DNA of 64,000 nucleotides from Streptomyces sp. S.PB5 (GTDB taxonomy: Bacteria; Actinomycetota; Actinomycetes; Streptomycetales; Streptomycetaceae). Position 1 is the stretch's first letter, and each line of letters opens with the position of its first letter. Positions 13,461 through 22,055 of the stretch are shown here, piece by piece. The position numbers and the translations under genes were made by a program. The stretch is from contig NZ_JAQMWP010000009.1 of the NCBI RefSeq assembly GCF_030403745.1, positions 1-64,000 on the forward strand. Direction: 5' to 3'. Under the pieces are notes generated by a model. It had not been told where the DNA came from. It did not search any database and was given only the letters and a program-made list of their open reading frames with translations.

Positions 13461-14923
13461 GCACTGAGAACGAAACCTCGGCCGGGCGCCCTCGCGGGTC
13501 TGCCCGGCCGGGCTACACCTTCGACGTCAAGCTCTGGAAAATCGCCAAGACCGGCCGTAAGTCCCGTCCTTGGCGAGTTCGTTGGGTGGTGGCCGGCCGA
13601 GTATGGGGTGACACATTCGCCACGCTCCCGCTCGCCGAGAGCCGACGCAATGAGCTACTGCATGCGATGAACCGACGCGGCGAGCCATTCGAGATCGCAT
13701 CCGGTCTGCCTGAGTCAGAAGTTCGGCAGGCGGAGGCGGCCGAAGCGGCAAAGACCGAGGCGAAGTTGGACCCCACGTGGTGGGAATTCTCGCGTGAGTT
13801 CATGAAGCGCCGTTGGCGCACCGCCGCGGCGAAGACGCGGGAAGGGTACGCGGACAGTCTTGCGTCGGCGGCATTGGGCGTGATGGGAGAGAGGACGGAT
13901 GCTCCCGAACTACGCGCCGTGCGGCGGGCCGTGAGGTGGGCCATCGTGCCAGCTCACGCGAACGAGGAACCGCCGCCGGACCTCGAGAAGGTCTGCACGT
14001 GGCTGCGGGAGAACTCCCTACCGCTGTCGGTTCTGACGAACTCCAGCGTTGCGGAAGACGTCCACTACCGGCTTGCCTACAAGCTCGATGGCAAGTTGGC
14101 GGCAAAGGACACCTACAAGCGTCGTCGCCGTGGGTTCAACATGGCCATGGCGTACGCAGTCCAAAAGGGGTATCTGAAGGAAAACCCGATCGCCGGGTTG
14201 GAACGGCCGTCCACTGCTGCCAGTGGCCCTATCGATCCGCGCGTCCTCATGAACGCAGCGCAGGGGCGAGAGTTCTTGACGGCCGTTTCCTATGTGGGGT
14301 CGGTGCACCGAAACCGGGGGAGGCGTCTCGTTGCCTTCTTCGGCTGCATCCTCTACGCCGCAATGCGCCCGGCTGAAGTCGTGGGGCTGAAGCTGGAGAA
14401 CTGCCACTTGCCGGAGAAGGGTTGGGGTGTGCTCACCCTCCGGGAAACGCGCCCCGTGTCCGGCAAGAAGTGGACCGATTCCGGCGAGCGGCACGACAAG
14501 CGCGGCCTCAAGATGAGGGACCCCGCCGCAGACCGCCCCGTACCGATTCCGCCAGTCCTGGTGGCGATGCTCCGGGCGCACGTGAAGGAGTTCGGCACGG
14601 CGGCGGACGGCCGGCTGTTCCAGAACGAGCGGGGCGGTCTGGTCGGCACGTCCAGCTACTGGCGCGTCTGGCAGGAGGCTCGGCAGTACGCCTTCCCGCC
14701 GTACAAATACGCCTCGCCGCTTGCCCGGAGGCCCTACGACGGACGCGCCACCTGCATCACGGACTGGCTCCGTTCCGGCCTCCCGGTAGCGGAGGTGGCC
14801 CGCCGTGCGGGCACCTCTCCAGAGGTCATCGACCGCCACTACGCGGGCTGCATCGACAACAGCGAGGAGGAAAACAACAAGAAGATCGAAAAGACGATGG
14901 GTTGGGAGCCTGAGGACGTCTAG
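13457..14923 (+). CDS. int: Tyrosine recombinase (integrase) of the AICE
   Basis: A 488-residue site-specific recombinase that would integrate the element into the tRNA-Arg gene. An N-terminal arm-binding and SAM-like core region (residues ~60-260) precedes the catalytic part. Catalytic candidates are R304 (YAAMRPAEVVGL), R430 (PYDGRATC) and nucleophile Y462 (RHYAGC). The usual His two residues before the second Arg and the GH dipeptide are replaced (PYDGRA, AGTS), so the set is a variant R-K-Y-R-T-Y arrangement. The GTG start at 13457 overlaps the xis stop. It lies about 1 kb from the tRNA attachment site, with one passenger gene between. Confidence 0.88.
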   Translation: MSTENETSAGRPRGSARPGYTFDVKLWKIAKTGRKSRPWRVRWVVAGRVWGDTFATLPLAESRRNELLHAMNRRGEPFEIASGLPESEVRQAEAAEAAKTEAKLDPTWWEFSREFMKRRWRTAAAKTREGYADSLASAALGVMGERTDAPELRAVRRAVRWAIVPAHANEEPPPDLEKVCTWLRENSLPLSVLTNSSVAEDVHYRLAYKLDGKLAAKDTYKRRRRGFNMAMAYAVQKGYLKENPIAGLERPSTAASGPIDPRVLMNAAQGREFLTAVSYVGSVHRNRGRRLVAFFGCILYAAMRPAEVVGLKLENCHLPEKGWGVLTLRETRPVSGKKWTDSGERHDKRGLKMRDPAADRPVPIPPVLVAMLRAHVKEFGTAADGRLFQNERGGLVGTSSYWRVWQEARQYAFPPYKYASPLARRPYDGRATCITDWLRSGLPVAEVARRAGTSPEVIDRHYAGCIDNSEEENNKKIEKTMGWEPEDV

Positions 14924-14947
14924 GGCCTAGGTACTGAGGTGTTAAGG

Positions 14948-14961
14948 CTTCCTGCAGGAAG
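14948..14961. repeat. Perfect 14-bp palindrome downstream of int
   Basis: CTTCCTGCAGGAAG lies 25 bp after the integrase stop in the gap before the passenger gene. It could be a protein-binding site or part of a short terminator. No further support is visible. Confidence 0.4.
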
Positions 14962-15045
14962 GCGACCTTGTCTCCCTCGGACACAGGTACGGCTGCAGCG
15001 TGCTGCAACCTGCGAAGAATCTCGACACGGACGCTCTGAAGCAGT

Positions 15046-15780
15046 GTGCTTGTAGCCGTACCGTTCGTCGGTTCCTCGTCCGCTTCGGGAGAGACCTTGT
15101 CAGGGAACCTTACTGCTGCCTTCGTTGCCCTCATCGGCATCATAGGAACGCTGGCAGCACCCATTACGACGCAACGTTCCGCAATCCGCGCAAAGAAGCA
15201 TGAGTTTGATCTCCAGCGCCAGCAGCGGGCTGAAGACCGAGTGCACGAAGACCAGCGCGCCGAGCTCGCTGAAAAGCGAGCGCTGTACGCCGACCTTAAC
15301 CAAGCCGTGCGTACCTTCCGCGCAGCGGTCGAACTCTATGTGCAGGACCTGTTGGACCAAGCAACCTCACCGGGTCCCGCCTTGGACGTCCTGGACGAAC
15401 CCCGACGCGCTTACCAGATCGAGTACGCCCGCGCGCAGATGATCCTTCCTGAATACCCCATGATCATCACGTCCGAAATCAACAGAAGCTTCAACAGTGC
15501 CTACCGGGTCCTCGCTCAACTCCAAAAGAACTACGACGCAGACAAGGCTGCTGAGCTTCAGCAGTGGCTCTACGACGGCTTTTCGGAGGCGGCGTGGGTG
15601 CACCGTCAGGTCCTCAGGCATGATCTGGGAGTTGATAAGCCAATCTCCGACTTCCAGGCAGCTCTCCGCATGCTGCAGGACACCCGGAAGGCCAGCATCG
15701 ACCGCGGAATCGCCAACCGCGGACTGGGCGTCGATGCCGTTGGCGGCTACACCTCGGGGGTGCAACCGCCCGATGCCTAG
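15046..15780 (+). CDS. Membrane-anchored coiled-coil protein, passenger gene near att
   Basis: About 244 residues. One membrane segment near residues 24-42 (LTAAFVALIGIIGTLAAP) is followed by a highly charged helical region (AIRAKKHEFDLQRQQRAED ... AELAEKRALYADLN, ~48-90) likely to form a coiled coil, then a helical C-terminal domain without a named motif. The G+C content and codon use are lower than in the neighbouring genes, as expected for cargo. The GTG start is uncertain because the ribosome binding site is weak. Genes between int and att are often accessory cargo, sometimes defence genes. That role is only inferred here. Confidence 0.55.
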   Translation: MLVAVPFVGSSSASGETLSGNLTAAFVALIGIIGTLAAPITTQRSAIRAKKHEFDLQRQQRAEDRVHEDQRAELAEKRALYADLNQAVRTFRAAVELYVQDLLDQATSPGPALDVLDEPRRAYQIEYARAQMILPEYPMIITSEINRSFNSAYRVLAQLQKNYDADKAAELQQWLYDGFSEAAWVHRQVLRHDLGVDKPISDFQAALRMLQDTRKASIDRGIANRGLGVDAVGGYTSGVQPPDA

Positions 15781-15880
15781 GTGTGGGAGCGACCGTGATC
15801 CGCGACCTGCGCGACGAGTACGACGAGCGGTAGTGGCGGCTGTGTCGGAGGTGTGTCGGGAACACTGAGAGGCAACGAGA

Positions 15881-15915
15881 GAGGGCGGGAGTCAGTGAGA
15901 CTGACTCCCGCCCTC
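15881..15915. terminator. Strong bidirectional terminator between passenger gene and tRNA-Arg
   Basis: A perfect 16-bp stem (15881-15896 with 15900-15915) has a 3-nt loop GAG. It serves the passenger gene from the left and the tRNA from the right. It lies inside the element, so it was probably brought in with it. Confidence 0.8.
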
Positions 15916-15969
15916 TTCTCTCGGCATATGCCCTGGTCAGACCCTGGTTGAGAGTCTCTGACCGGCAAG

Positions 15970-16010
15970 TGCCCCCGGCAGGATTCGAACCTGCGCACAC
16001 GGCTCCGGAG
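15970..16010. other. Attachment site (att) within the 3' half of tRNA-Arg
   Basis: AICE integrases recombine at an identity segment usually running from the anticodon loop to the tRNA 3' end. Here that would be within 15970-16010, which restores a functional tRNA after insertion. The exact core cannot be set because the other att copy is outside the window. Confidence 0.55.
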
Positions 16011-16041
16011 GCCGTTGCTCTATCCCCTGAGCTACGGGGGC
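15970..16041 (-). tRNA. tRNA-Arg (anticodon CCG)
   Basis: Read on the minus strand, a 7-bp acceptor GCCCCCG/CGGGGGC, a D-arm GCTCAGGGGATAGAGC, an anticodon stem ACGGC/GCCGT with loop CTCCGGA, and a T-arm GCAGG-TTCGAAT-CCTGC form a complete cloverleaf of 72 nt with discriminator A. CCA is not encoded. Anticodon CCG decodes CGG (Arg). Its 3' end faces the AICE, so it serves as the attachment site and the gene has been kept intact after integration. Confidence 0.95.
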
Positions 16042-16183
16042 GTGTCGGTCGCGTTGCTCGCGGCGACGGGTAGAACACTACCAGCTCCGTCGGGGTGTTC
16101 ATGAACGGGTTTCGTTCTCCCCGCCGGGGCGGAAGTGGGCAAAACCCGGACGCGGTGGCCGGTCCCGACCTACTCTCGGTGTT

Positions 16184-16651
16184 GTGCCAGGCGCGTCGGG
16201 TCGGGTGCTTGTTGTGGACGACAACAAGGTCATTCGGCAGTTGATCAGGGTCAATCTCGAGCTGGAGGGCATCGAGGTCGTGACCGCGGCCGATGGTGCC
16301 GAGTGTCTGGATGTCGTGCATCAGGTGCGGCCCGACGTGGTGACCCTTGATGTGGTGATGCCCCGCCTCGACGGGCTTCGGACCGCCGCTCGGTTGCGTT
16401 CCGATCCCCGGACGCGTGATCTTCCGCTCGCCATCGTCAGCGCCTGTACGCAGTACGAGGTCGAGAGCGGCCTCGATGTCGGCGTCGACGCCTTCCTCGC
16501 CAAGCCCTTCGAGCCTGCCGAACTGGTGCAGCTCGTACGGCAGTTGATCGAACGCAGGCGCGGCGGGGACCCGAGCGAGGGCAGCGGCGGCGTCTTCGGG
16601 AGTGTCCTCGGTGCGGGGGAGGCCGAGCGGGCGGGGCGCGCCGGCGCCTGA
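16184..16651 (+). CDS. Single-domain response regulator
   Basis: A 155-residue protein with a complete receiver domain: acidic pair VVDDNK near residue 12, phospho-acceptor Asp in VVTLDVVMPRLDG, Thr/Ser in AIVSACTQ and Lys in FLAKPFEP. After ~125 residues only a short Gly/Ala-rich tail remains, so there is no DNA-binding output. The GTG start lies about eight bases after a TACTCT -10 box, suggesting leaderless translation. No kinase gene is adjacent. It is the first chromosomal gene beyond the integration site. Confidence 0.85.
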   Translation: MPGASGRVLVVDDNKVIRQLIRVNLELEGIEVVTAADGAECLDVVHQVRPDVVTLDVVMPRLDGLRTAARLRSDPRTRDLPLAIVSACTQYEVESGLDVGVDAFLAKPFEPAELVQLVRQLIERRRGGDPSEGSGGVFGSVLGAGEAERAGRAGA

Positions 16652-16739
16652 AGCCCGGTTCATCCGGCCCCGTCCATATCCCGGACCATCGCCGAAACCG
16701 ACTCGCCTACCCACCCCCCTCCTCCCATACGCTGGTCCC

Positions 16740-17876
16740 GTGACCCCCGTCGAGCTCTCCCGTACCGTGCTGCGCGCGGTCCGTCGCGCTGTCGACGACG
16801 GGGAGCTGAGCGTGACCGTTCCCGGACGGGCCGTCGTCACGCCGCCCGGGCCCGGCGGCTGCGGTGACTACGCCACCAATGTCGCCCTCCAGCTCGCCCG
16901 CCCCGCCGGCCGGCCGTCGGAGCAGGTCGCCGAGATCCTGCGGCCGTACCTCCTCGACACCCCCGGTGTCACAGACGTCGTCGTCACCGGACCCGGCTTC
17001 CTCAACATCAGCCTGGGCGACACCGCGTCCATCGCCCTCGTCGAGGAGATCCTGCGGCGCGGCAATCGGTACGGACACTCCCGCGGCCCCTCCCCGGACT
17101 TCCTGCGGCTGACCTGTCCGCACGAGGTGCGTGCCGTCGTCGTGATGGACGCCGTCGCCCGGATCCTGCGGTCCCAGGGCGCCGCCGTCCACACCTGGTC
17201 CGAGGCCGAGCCCGCCTCGGAGTGGACCGACATCCTGGGCGTACGAGTCGACGCGCATCCCCCGAGGACGCCGCTCGCCCCACCGCTCCATGTCCCCGTG
17301 CGCCCGGTGCCCGCCCCCGTCGACCCCCTCCGCCTCGGCCGCGACGCCGGCCGCTGGGCTCTCCTTCACCCCGCCGCCCACGACCGGCCCCGTATCACCG
17401 ACGAGCACCTCGCCCAGCGCGAGAGCAACCCCCTCTTCCGCATCCGCTACGCCCACGCCCGCACCCGCGCCCTCAGCCGCAACGCCGCGGACCTGGGATT
17501 CGAGGCGTACCCAGGCGACGTACGACTGGCATTCGAGGCCCGTCCCGGACATCCCGGAGAGGCTCACCCCGAAGACGCCCGGCTCGGAGACGCGCATCCC
17601 GCCCCCGACGCCCACCCCACCCCCCTCCTCACCACCCTCGCCGACCACCCCCGCGTCCTCGCCGCCGCAGCAGCGCACCGCACCCCGGATCGCCTCGCCC
17701 GGCACCTCGTCGCCGTCGCCGACGCCACCTTGCCCTTCCTGTGCACCGTTCTCCCGCGCGGCGACGAGAAACCCTCGGCCGCCCACCGGGCCCGGCTCGC
17801 GCTCGCCGAAGCCGCCGGGACGGTGCTGGCCGGTGGCCTGACCCTGCTCGGCATCGACGCACCCGAACACCTCTGA
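16740..17876 (+). CDS. nrtL: ArgS-related anticodon-binding protein (NrtL)
   Basis: A 378-residue protein resembling an arginyl-tRNA synthetase without its catalytic core. The N-terminal ~115 residues match the ArgS additional domain (GDYATNVALQLAR, VVVTGPGFLNISL). The C-terminal ~150 residues are the DALR anticodon-binding domain (NPLFRIRYAHARTRALSRNA, VADATLPFL). The HIGH and KMSKS signatures are absent, so it cannot charge tRNA. It matches the NrtL family found upstream of lysA in Streptomyces. The GTG start with a -10 like box just upstream suggests a leaderless mRNA. It is followed 19 nt later by lysA. Confidence 0.8.
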   Translation: MTPVELSRTVLRAVRRAVDDGELSVTVPGRAVVTPPGPGGCGDYATNVALQLARPAGRPSEQVAEILRPYLLDTPGVTDVVVTGPGFLNISLGDTASIALVEEILRRGNRYGHSRGPSPDFLRLTCPHEVRAVVVMDAVARILRSQGAAVHTWSEAEPASEWTDILGVRVDAHPPRTPLAPPLHVPVRPVPAPVDPLRLGRDAGRWALLHPAAHDRPRITDEHLAQRESNPLFRIRYAHARTRALSRNAADLGFEAYPGDVRLAFEARPGHPGEAHPEDARLGDAHPAPDAHPTPLLTTLADHPRVLAAAAAHRTPDRLARHLVAVADATLPFLCTVLPRGDEKPSAAHRARLALAEAAGTVLAGGLTLLGIDAPEHL

Positions 17877-17895
17877 GCCAAGAAGAGACCCAGAC

Positions 17896-19296
17896 ATGAG
17901 CCGATCCGCACACCCCGCCGGGCCCCGTCACGCCGATGTCCTTCCCGAGGGGCGCTCCGCAGCAAGCGCAGCCCCGCCGGCCGACCTCAACTCCCTCGAC
18001 CCGAAGGTCTGGGCCCAGACGGTCAGCCGTGGCGACGACGGCGTGGTCACCGTCGGCGGCATCGACGTGAAGACCCTCGCCGAACGGCACGGCACGCCCG
18101 CGTACGTCATCGACGAGACCGACTTCCGGGCCCGCGCCCGCGCCTGGCGCACCGCCTTCGGGCACGACGCCGACGTCTTCTACGCCGGCAAGGCGTTCCT
18201 CAGCCGGGCCGTCGTCCGGTGGCTCCATGAGGAAGGGCTCAACCTCGACGTCTGCTCCGGCGGCGAGCTCGCCACCGCTCTCTCCGCCGGCATGCCCGCA
18301 GACCGCATCGCCTTCCACGGCAACAACAAGTCCACCGGTGAGATCCGCCGCGCCATCGAGGCCGGTGTGGGGCGTATCGTCCTCGACTCCTTCCAGGAGA
18401 TCGTCCGCGTCGCCCACATCGCCCAGGAGCTGGGCAGGCGGCAGCGCGTGCAGATCCGTATCACCGTGGGTGTCGAGGCTCATACGCACGAGTTCATCGC
18501 CACCGCCCACGAGGACCAGAAGTTCGGTATTCCCCTCGCCGGGGGTCAGGCCGCCGAGGCCGTGCGGCGGGCCCTTCAGCTGGACGGGCTCGAGCTCATC
18601 GGGATCCACTCACACATCGGGTCGCAGATCTTCGACATGTCCGGTTTCGAGGTGGCCGCGCACCGCGTCGTCGGGCTGCTCAAGGACATCCGCGACGAGC
18701 ACGGCGTCGAGTTGCCCGAGATCGACCTCGGTGGTGGCCTTGGCATCGCGTACACCAGCGACGACGACCCCCGTGAGCCGCACGAGATCGCCAAGGCGCT
18801 CACCGAGATCGTCACCCGTGAGTGTGAGGCGGCGAAGCTGCGCACGCCGCGTATCTCCGTCGAGCCGGGGCGGGCCATCGTCGGGCCGACCGCCTTCACG
18901 CTCTACGAGGTCGGCACCATCAAGCCTCTCGACGGCCTGCGCACATACGTCTCCGTCGACGGCGGCATGTCGGACAACATCCGTACCGCGCTGTACGACG
19001 CCGAGTACAGCGTCGCCCTCGTGTCCCGCACCTCCGACGCGGAGCCGATGCTCGCCCGTGTCGTCGGCAAGCACTGCGAGAGCGGGGACATCGTGGTCAA
19101 GGACGCGTTCCTGCCGGCCGACATCGCGCCGGGCGACCTGATCGCCGTACCGGCCACGGGTGCGTACTGCCGGTCCATGGCCAGCAACTACAACCATGTG
19201 CTGCGGCCGCCGGTCGTCGCCGTGAACGACGGGGAGTCCCGGGTCATCGTCCGCCGGGAGACGGAGGAGGACCTTCTCCGTCTCGACGTCGGGTAG
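17896..19296 (+). CDS. lysA: Diaminopimelate decarboxylase
   Basis: A 466-residue PLP enzyme for the last step of lysine synthesis (meso-DAP to L-Lys). It is a fold-III decarboxylase: PLP lysine K99 in FYAGKAF, CSGGEL, HSHIGSQI, glycine loop DLGGGLGI, SVEPGRAIVG, catalytic CESGD and a C-terminal GAYCRSMASNYN with the conserved Tyr. The N-terminal extension of ~45 residues is longer than in E. coli LysA and is typical for Streptomyces. It is probably co-transcribed with the upstream ArgS-like gene. The hom-thr genes follow after ~150 bp. Confidence 0.95.
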   Translation: MSRSAHPAGPRHADVLPEGRSAASAAPPADLNSLDPKVWAQTVSRGDDGVVTVGGIDVKTLAERHGTPAYVIDETDFRARARAWRTAFGHDADVFYAGKAFLSRAVVRWLHEEGLNLDVCSGGELATALSAGMPADRIAFHGNNKSTGEIRRAIEAGVGRIVLDSFQEIVRVAHIAQELGRRQRVQIRITVGVEAHTHEFIATAHEDQKFGIPLAGGQAAEAVRRALQLDGLELIGIHSHIGSQIFDMSGFEVAAHRVVGLLKDIRDEHGVELPEIDLGGGLGIAYTSDDDPREPHEIAKALTEIVTRECEAAKLRTPRISVEPGRAIVGPTAFTLYEVGTIKPLDGLRTYVSVDGGMSDNIRTALYDAEYSVALVSRTSDAEPMLARVVGKHCESGDIVVKDAFLPADIAPGDLIAVPATGAYCRSMASNYNHVLRPPVVAVNDGESRVIVRRETEEDLLRLDVG

Positions 19297-19444
19297 GCCC
19301 GAACCGCCAGGGGGGCGGAAGATCTCCTGTCTTTCGCCCTCCGCTCAATGAAATAGACGTCTCACGATCCGGACAATGGACAGAAACTCCAGTCCGGTGA
19401 GTGAGACTGGTCCAACCGTAGACGGTATGAGGAAACGAGGTCGG

Positions 19445-20737
19445 ATGATGCGTACGCGTCCGCTGAAGGTGGCGCTGCTGGGCTGTGGGGTTGTCGGCTC
19501 AGAGGTGGCGCGCATCATGACGACGCACGCCGAAGACCTCGCCGCACGCATCGGCGCCCCCGTCGAGCTGGCGGGGGTCGCGGTACGGCGGCCCTCCAAG
19601 GTCCGTGAGGGCATCGACCCGGCCCTCGTCACCACCGACGCCACCGCGCTCGTCAAACGCGGGGACATCGACGTGATCGTCGAGGTCATCGGCGGTATCG
19701 AGCCCGCCCGCACCCTCATCACCACCGCCTTCGAGCACGGTGCCTCCGTCGTCTCCGCCAACAAGGCCCTCCTGGCCCAGGACGGCGCCGCCCTCCACAA
19801 GGCCGCCGAGGACCACGACGCCGACCTCTACTACGAGGCCGCCGTCGCCGGTGCCATCCCGCTGATCCGCCCGCTGCGCGAGTCCCTCGCCGGTGACAAG
19901 GTCAACCGGGTGCTGGGCATCGTCAACGGCACGACCAACTTCATCCTCGACAAGATGGACAGCACGGGTGCCGGCTACCAGGAGGCGCTCGACGAGGCCA
20001 CCGCGCTCGGGTACGCCGAGGCCGACCCGACCGCCGACGTCGAGGGCTTCGACGCCGCCGCCAAGGCCGCCATCCTCGCCGGAATCTCCTTCCACACGCG
20101 CGTGCGTCTCGACGACGTCTACCGCGAGGGCATGACCGAGGTCACCGCCGCCGACTTCGCCTCCGCGAAGGAGATGGGCTGCACCATCAAGCTGCTCGCC
20201 ATCTGCGAGCGCGCAGAGGACGGCGGCTCCGTCACCGCGCGCGTGCACCCCGCGATGATCCCGCTGAGCCATCCGCTGGCCTCCGTGCGGGGCGCTTACA
20301 ACGCCGTCTTCGTCGAGTCCGACGCGGCCGGTCAGCTCATGTTCTACGGTCCCGGTGCCGGCGGCGCCCCGACCGCCTCCGCAGTCCTCGGCGACCTTGT
20401 CGCCGTCTGCCGCAACCGGCTCAACGGCGCGACCGGTCCCGGCGAGTCCGCGTACGCCAAGCTGCCCGTCTCGGGCATGGGTGAGGTCGTCACGCGGTAC
20501 CACATCAGCCTTGACGTGGCGGACAAACCGGGTGTTCTCGCCCAGGTGGCCACCGTGTTCGCCGAGCACGGCGTTTCCATCGATACGGTTCGCCAGCAGG
20601 GCAAGGACGGCGAGGCCTCCCTCGTCGTCGTCACCCACCGGGCCTCCGACGCCGCCCTGAACGGGACCGTCGAGGCGTTGCGCAAGCTGGACACCGTGCG
20701 GGGTGTCGCCAGCATCATGCGGGTTGAAGGAGAGTAA
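19445..20737 (+). CDS. hom: Homoserine dehydrogenase
   Basis: A 430-residue NAD(P)-dependent enzyme reducing aspartate semialdehyde to homoserine, the branch point to Thr, Met and Ile. The Rossmann motif GCGVVG (residues 13-18) and the catalytic-domain signature GIVNGTTNFIL ... ADPTADVEGFDAAAK are visible. A C-terminal ACT domain (~350-430, HISLDVADKPGVLAQVATV) is expected to confer threonine feedback. The start is ATG 19445 or 19448, since GAGG lies 4 or 7 bases upstream. The longer frame from 19376 lacks a ribosome binding site. Only 6 nt separate it from thrC. Confidence 0.95.
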   Translation: MMRTRPLKVALLGCGVVGSEVARIMTTHAEDLAARIGAPVELAGVAVRRPSKVREGIDPALVTTDATALVKRGDIDVIVEVIGGIEPARTLITTAFEHGASVVSANKALLAQDGAALHKAAEDHDADLYYEAAVAGAIPLIRPLRESLAGDKVNRVLGIVNGTTNFILDKMDSTGAGYQEALDEATALGYAEADPTADVEGFDAAAKAAILAGISFHTRVRLDDVYREGMTEVTAADFASAKEMGCTIKLLAICERAEDGGSVTARVHPAMIPLSHPLASVRGAYNAVFVESDAAGQLMFYGPGAGGAPTASAVLGDLVAVCRNRLNGATGPGESAYAKLPVSGMGEVVTRYHISLDVADKPGVLAQVATVFAEHGVSIDTVRQQGKDGEASLVVVTHRASDAALNGTVEALRKLDTVRGVASIMRVEGE

Positions 20738-20743
20738 CCAGCA

Positions 20744-21802
20744 ATGACCCACCAGTGGCGCGGAATCATCGAGGAGTACCGGGACAGGCTGCCGGTCTCC
20801 GACACCACGCCGGTCGTGACGCTTCGCGAGGGCGGCACGCCCCTCGTGCCCGCGCAGGTGCTCTCCGAGCGCACGGGCTGCGAGGTCCACCTGAAGGTGG
20901 AGGGCGCGAACCCGACCGGTTCCTTCAAGGACCGCGGTATGACCATGGCCATCACCCGGGCCAAGGAGGAGGGCGCGAAGGCGGTCATCTGCGCCTCCAC
21001 CGGCAACACGTCGGCCTCTGCCGCCGCGTACGCGGTGCGCGCCGGCATGGTCTGCGCCGTGCTCGTCCCGCAGGGGAAGATCGCGATCGGCAAGATGGGC
21101 CAGGCGCTCGTCCACGGCGCGAAGATCCTCCAGGTCGACGGCAACTTCGACGACTGCCTCACGCTCGCCCGCGCCCTGAGCGAGAACTACCCGGTGGCGC
21201 TGGTCAATTCGGTCAACCCGGTGCGTATCGAGGGCCAGAAGACCGCCTCGTTCGAGATCGTCGACATGCTCGGCGACGCGCCCGACATCCACGTCCTCCC
21301 GGTCGGCAACGCGGGCAACATCACCGCCTACTGGAAGGGCTACAAGGAGTACGCCGCCGACGGCATCGCCACCAAGACCCCCCGGATGTGGGGCTTCCAG
21401 GCGTCCGGCAGCGCCCCGATCGTGCGCGGCGAGGTCGTCAAGGACCCGTCGACCATCGCCACCGCCATCCGCATCGGCAACCCCGCCTCCTGGCAGTACG
21501 CGCTCGCGGCCCGCGACGAATCCGGCGGCCTCATCGACGAGGTGACGGACCGTGAGATCCTGCGCGCCTACCGGCTGTTGGCCGCACAGGAGGGCGTTTT
21601 CGTGGAGCCCGCCTCCGCCGCGTCCGTCGCCGGTCTGCTGAAGGCGGCCGAGCAGGGTCTGGTCGACCCGGGCCAGAAGATCGTCTGCACCGTCACCGGC
21701 AACGGCCTCAAGGACCCCGACTGGGCCGTCGCGGGCGCCCCGCAGCCGGTCACCGTCCCGGTCGACGCGGCGACGGCCGCCGAGCGCCTCGGTCTCGCGT
21801 AA
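20744..21802 (+). CDS. thrC: Threonine synthase
   Basis: A 352-residue PLP enzyme converting O-phosphohomoserine to threonine. PLP lysine in NPTGSFKDRGM, phosphate loop VGNAGNI and C-terminal VTGNGLKDP are visible. The length fits the short bacterial class that lacks the long N-terminal domain. It has a strong GAAGGAG ribosome binding site located inside the end of hom, so the two genes form one operon. A terminator-like hairpin follows. Confidence 0.95.
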   Translation: MTHQWRGIIEEYRDRLPVSDTTPVVTLREGGTPLVPAQVLSERTGCEVHLKVEGANPTGSFKDRGMTMAITRAKEEGAKAVICASTGNTSASAAAYAVRAGMVCAVLVPQGKIAIGKMGQALVHGAKILQVDGNFDDCLTLARALSENYPVALVNSVNPVRIEGQKTASFEIVDMLGDAPDIHVLPVGNAGNITAYWKGYKEYAADGIATKTPRMWGFQASGSAPIVRGEVVKDPSTIATAIRIGNPASWQYALAARDESGGLIDEVTDREILRAYRLLAAQEGVFVEPASAASVAGLLKAAEQGLVDPGQKIVCTVTGNGLKDPDWAVAGAPQPVTVPVDAATAAERLGLA

Positions 21803-21835
21803 CCAGGACGACCGAGCGACATCCCTACAGGGGGT

Positions 21836-21875
21836 GCACAGGGGGCTTACGACACGCATCGTGCGCCTCCTGTGC
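21836..21875 (+). terminator. Terminator after hom-thrC
   Basis: GCACAGGGGGC (21836-21846) pairs with 21865-21875 with one G-U pair and an 18-nt loop. It lies 34 nt after the thrC stop. A -10 like TAGGCT for thrB follows near 21906, so thrB probably also has its own promoter. Confidence 0.55.
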
Positions 21876-22055
21876 GCCCTATGTCGCCACAGAACCTTCC
21901 TTCGATAGGCTGTACTGAACCCGCCCGCCGCATATGCCGCGGTGCCGCGCCGTCGACAGCGGTCTTACAGGGCTCGTCGACAGTGTCCTGAGGGTCTCCC
22001 CGTACGTATCGAATGTCATTCGACAATCACGCAGCTCAAGGAGAGTCATCGAGCG

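Larger units (their letters stand above)
1..15999. mobile_element. Actinomycete integrative and conjugative element (AICE), right end at tRNA-Arg; left end outside window
   Basis: The stretch carries the diagnostic AICE gene set on one strand: integrase and excisionase next to a tRNA, a prim-pol replication protein, a single FtsK/TraB-type DNA translocase for double-stranded DNA transfer, and Spd-like membrane proteins. The tRNA-Arg(CCG) gene is on the minus strand with its 3' end facing the element, the usual geometry for integration into a tRNA 3' end. No second copy of the tRNA 3' segment in the same orientation is visible at 1-196, so the left junction must lie upstream and the element exceeds 16 kb. 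The exact att core is unknown and the right end is set arbitrarily within the tRNA T-arm and variable region. Genes right of the tRNA are conserved chromosomal genes. Confidence 0.85.

Noticed and set aside
3000..16000. CRISPR array or toxin-antitoxin pair within the element
   Set aside because: Searched the repeats and small genes by eye. The repeats are iterons, palindromes or hairpin leaders without regular spacers, and no recognisable toxin or antitoxin pair is present.
19499..21859. 786-residue minus-strand open frame opposite hom-thrC
   Set aside because: Product is rich in Gly, Val, Asp and His without domains, the usual antisense shadow of high-G+C genes. hom and thrC are unmistakable on the plus strand.
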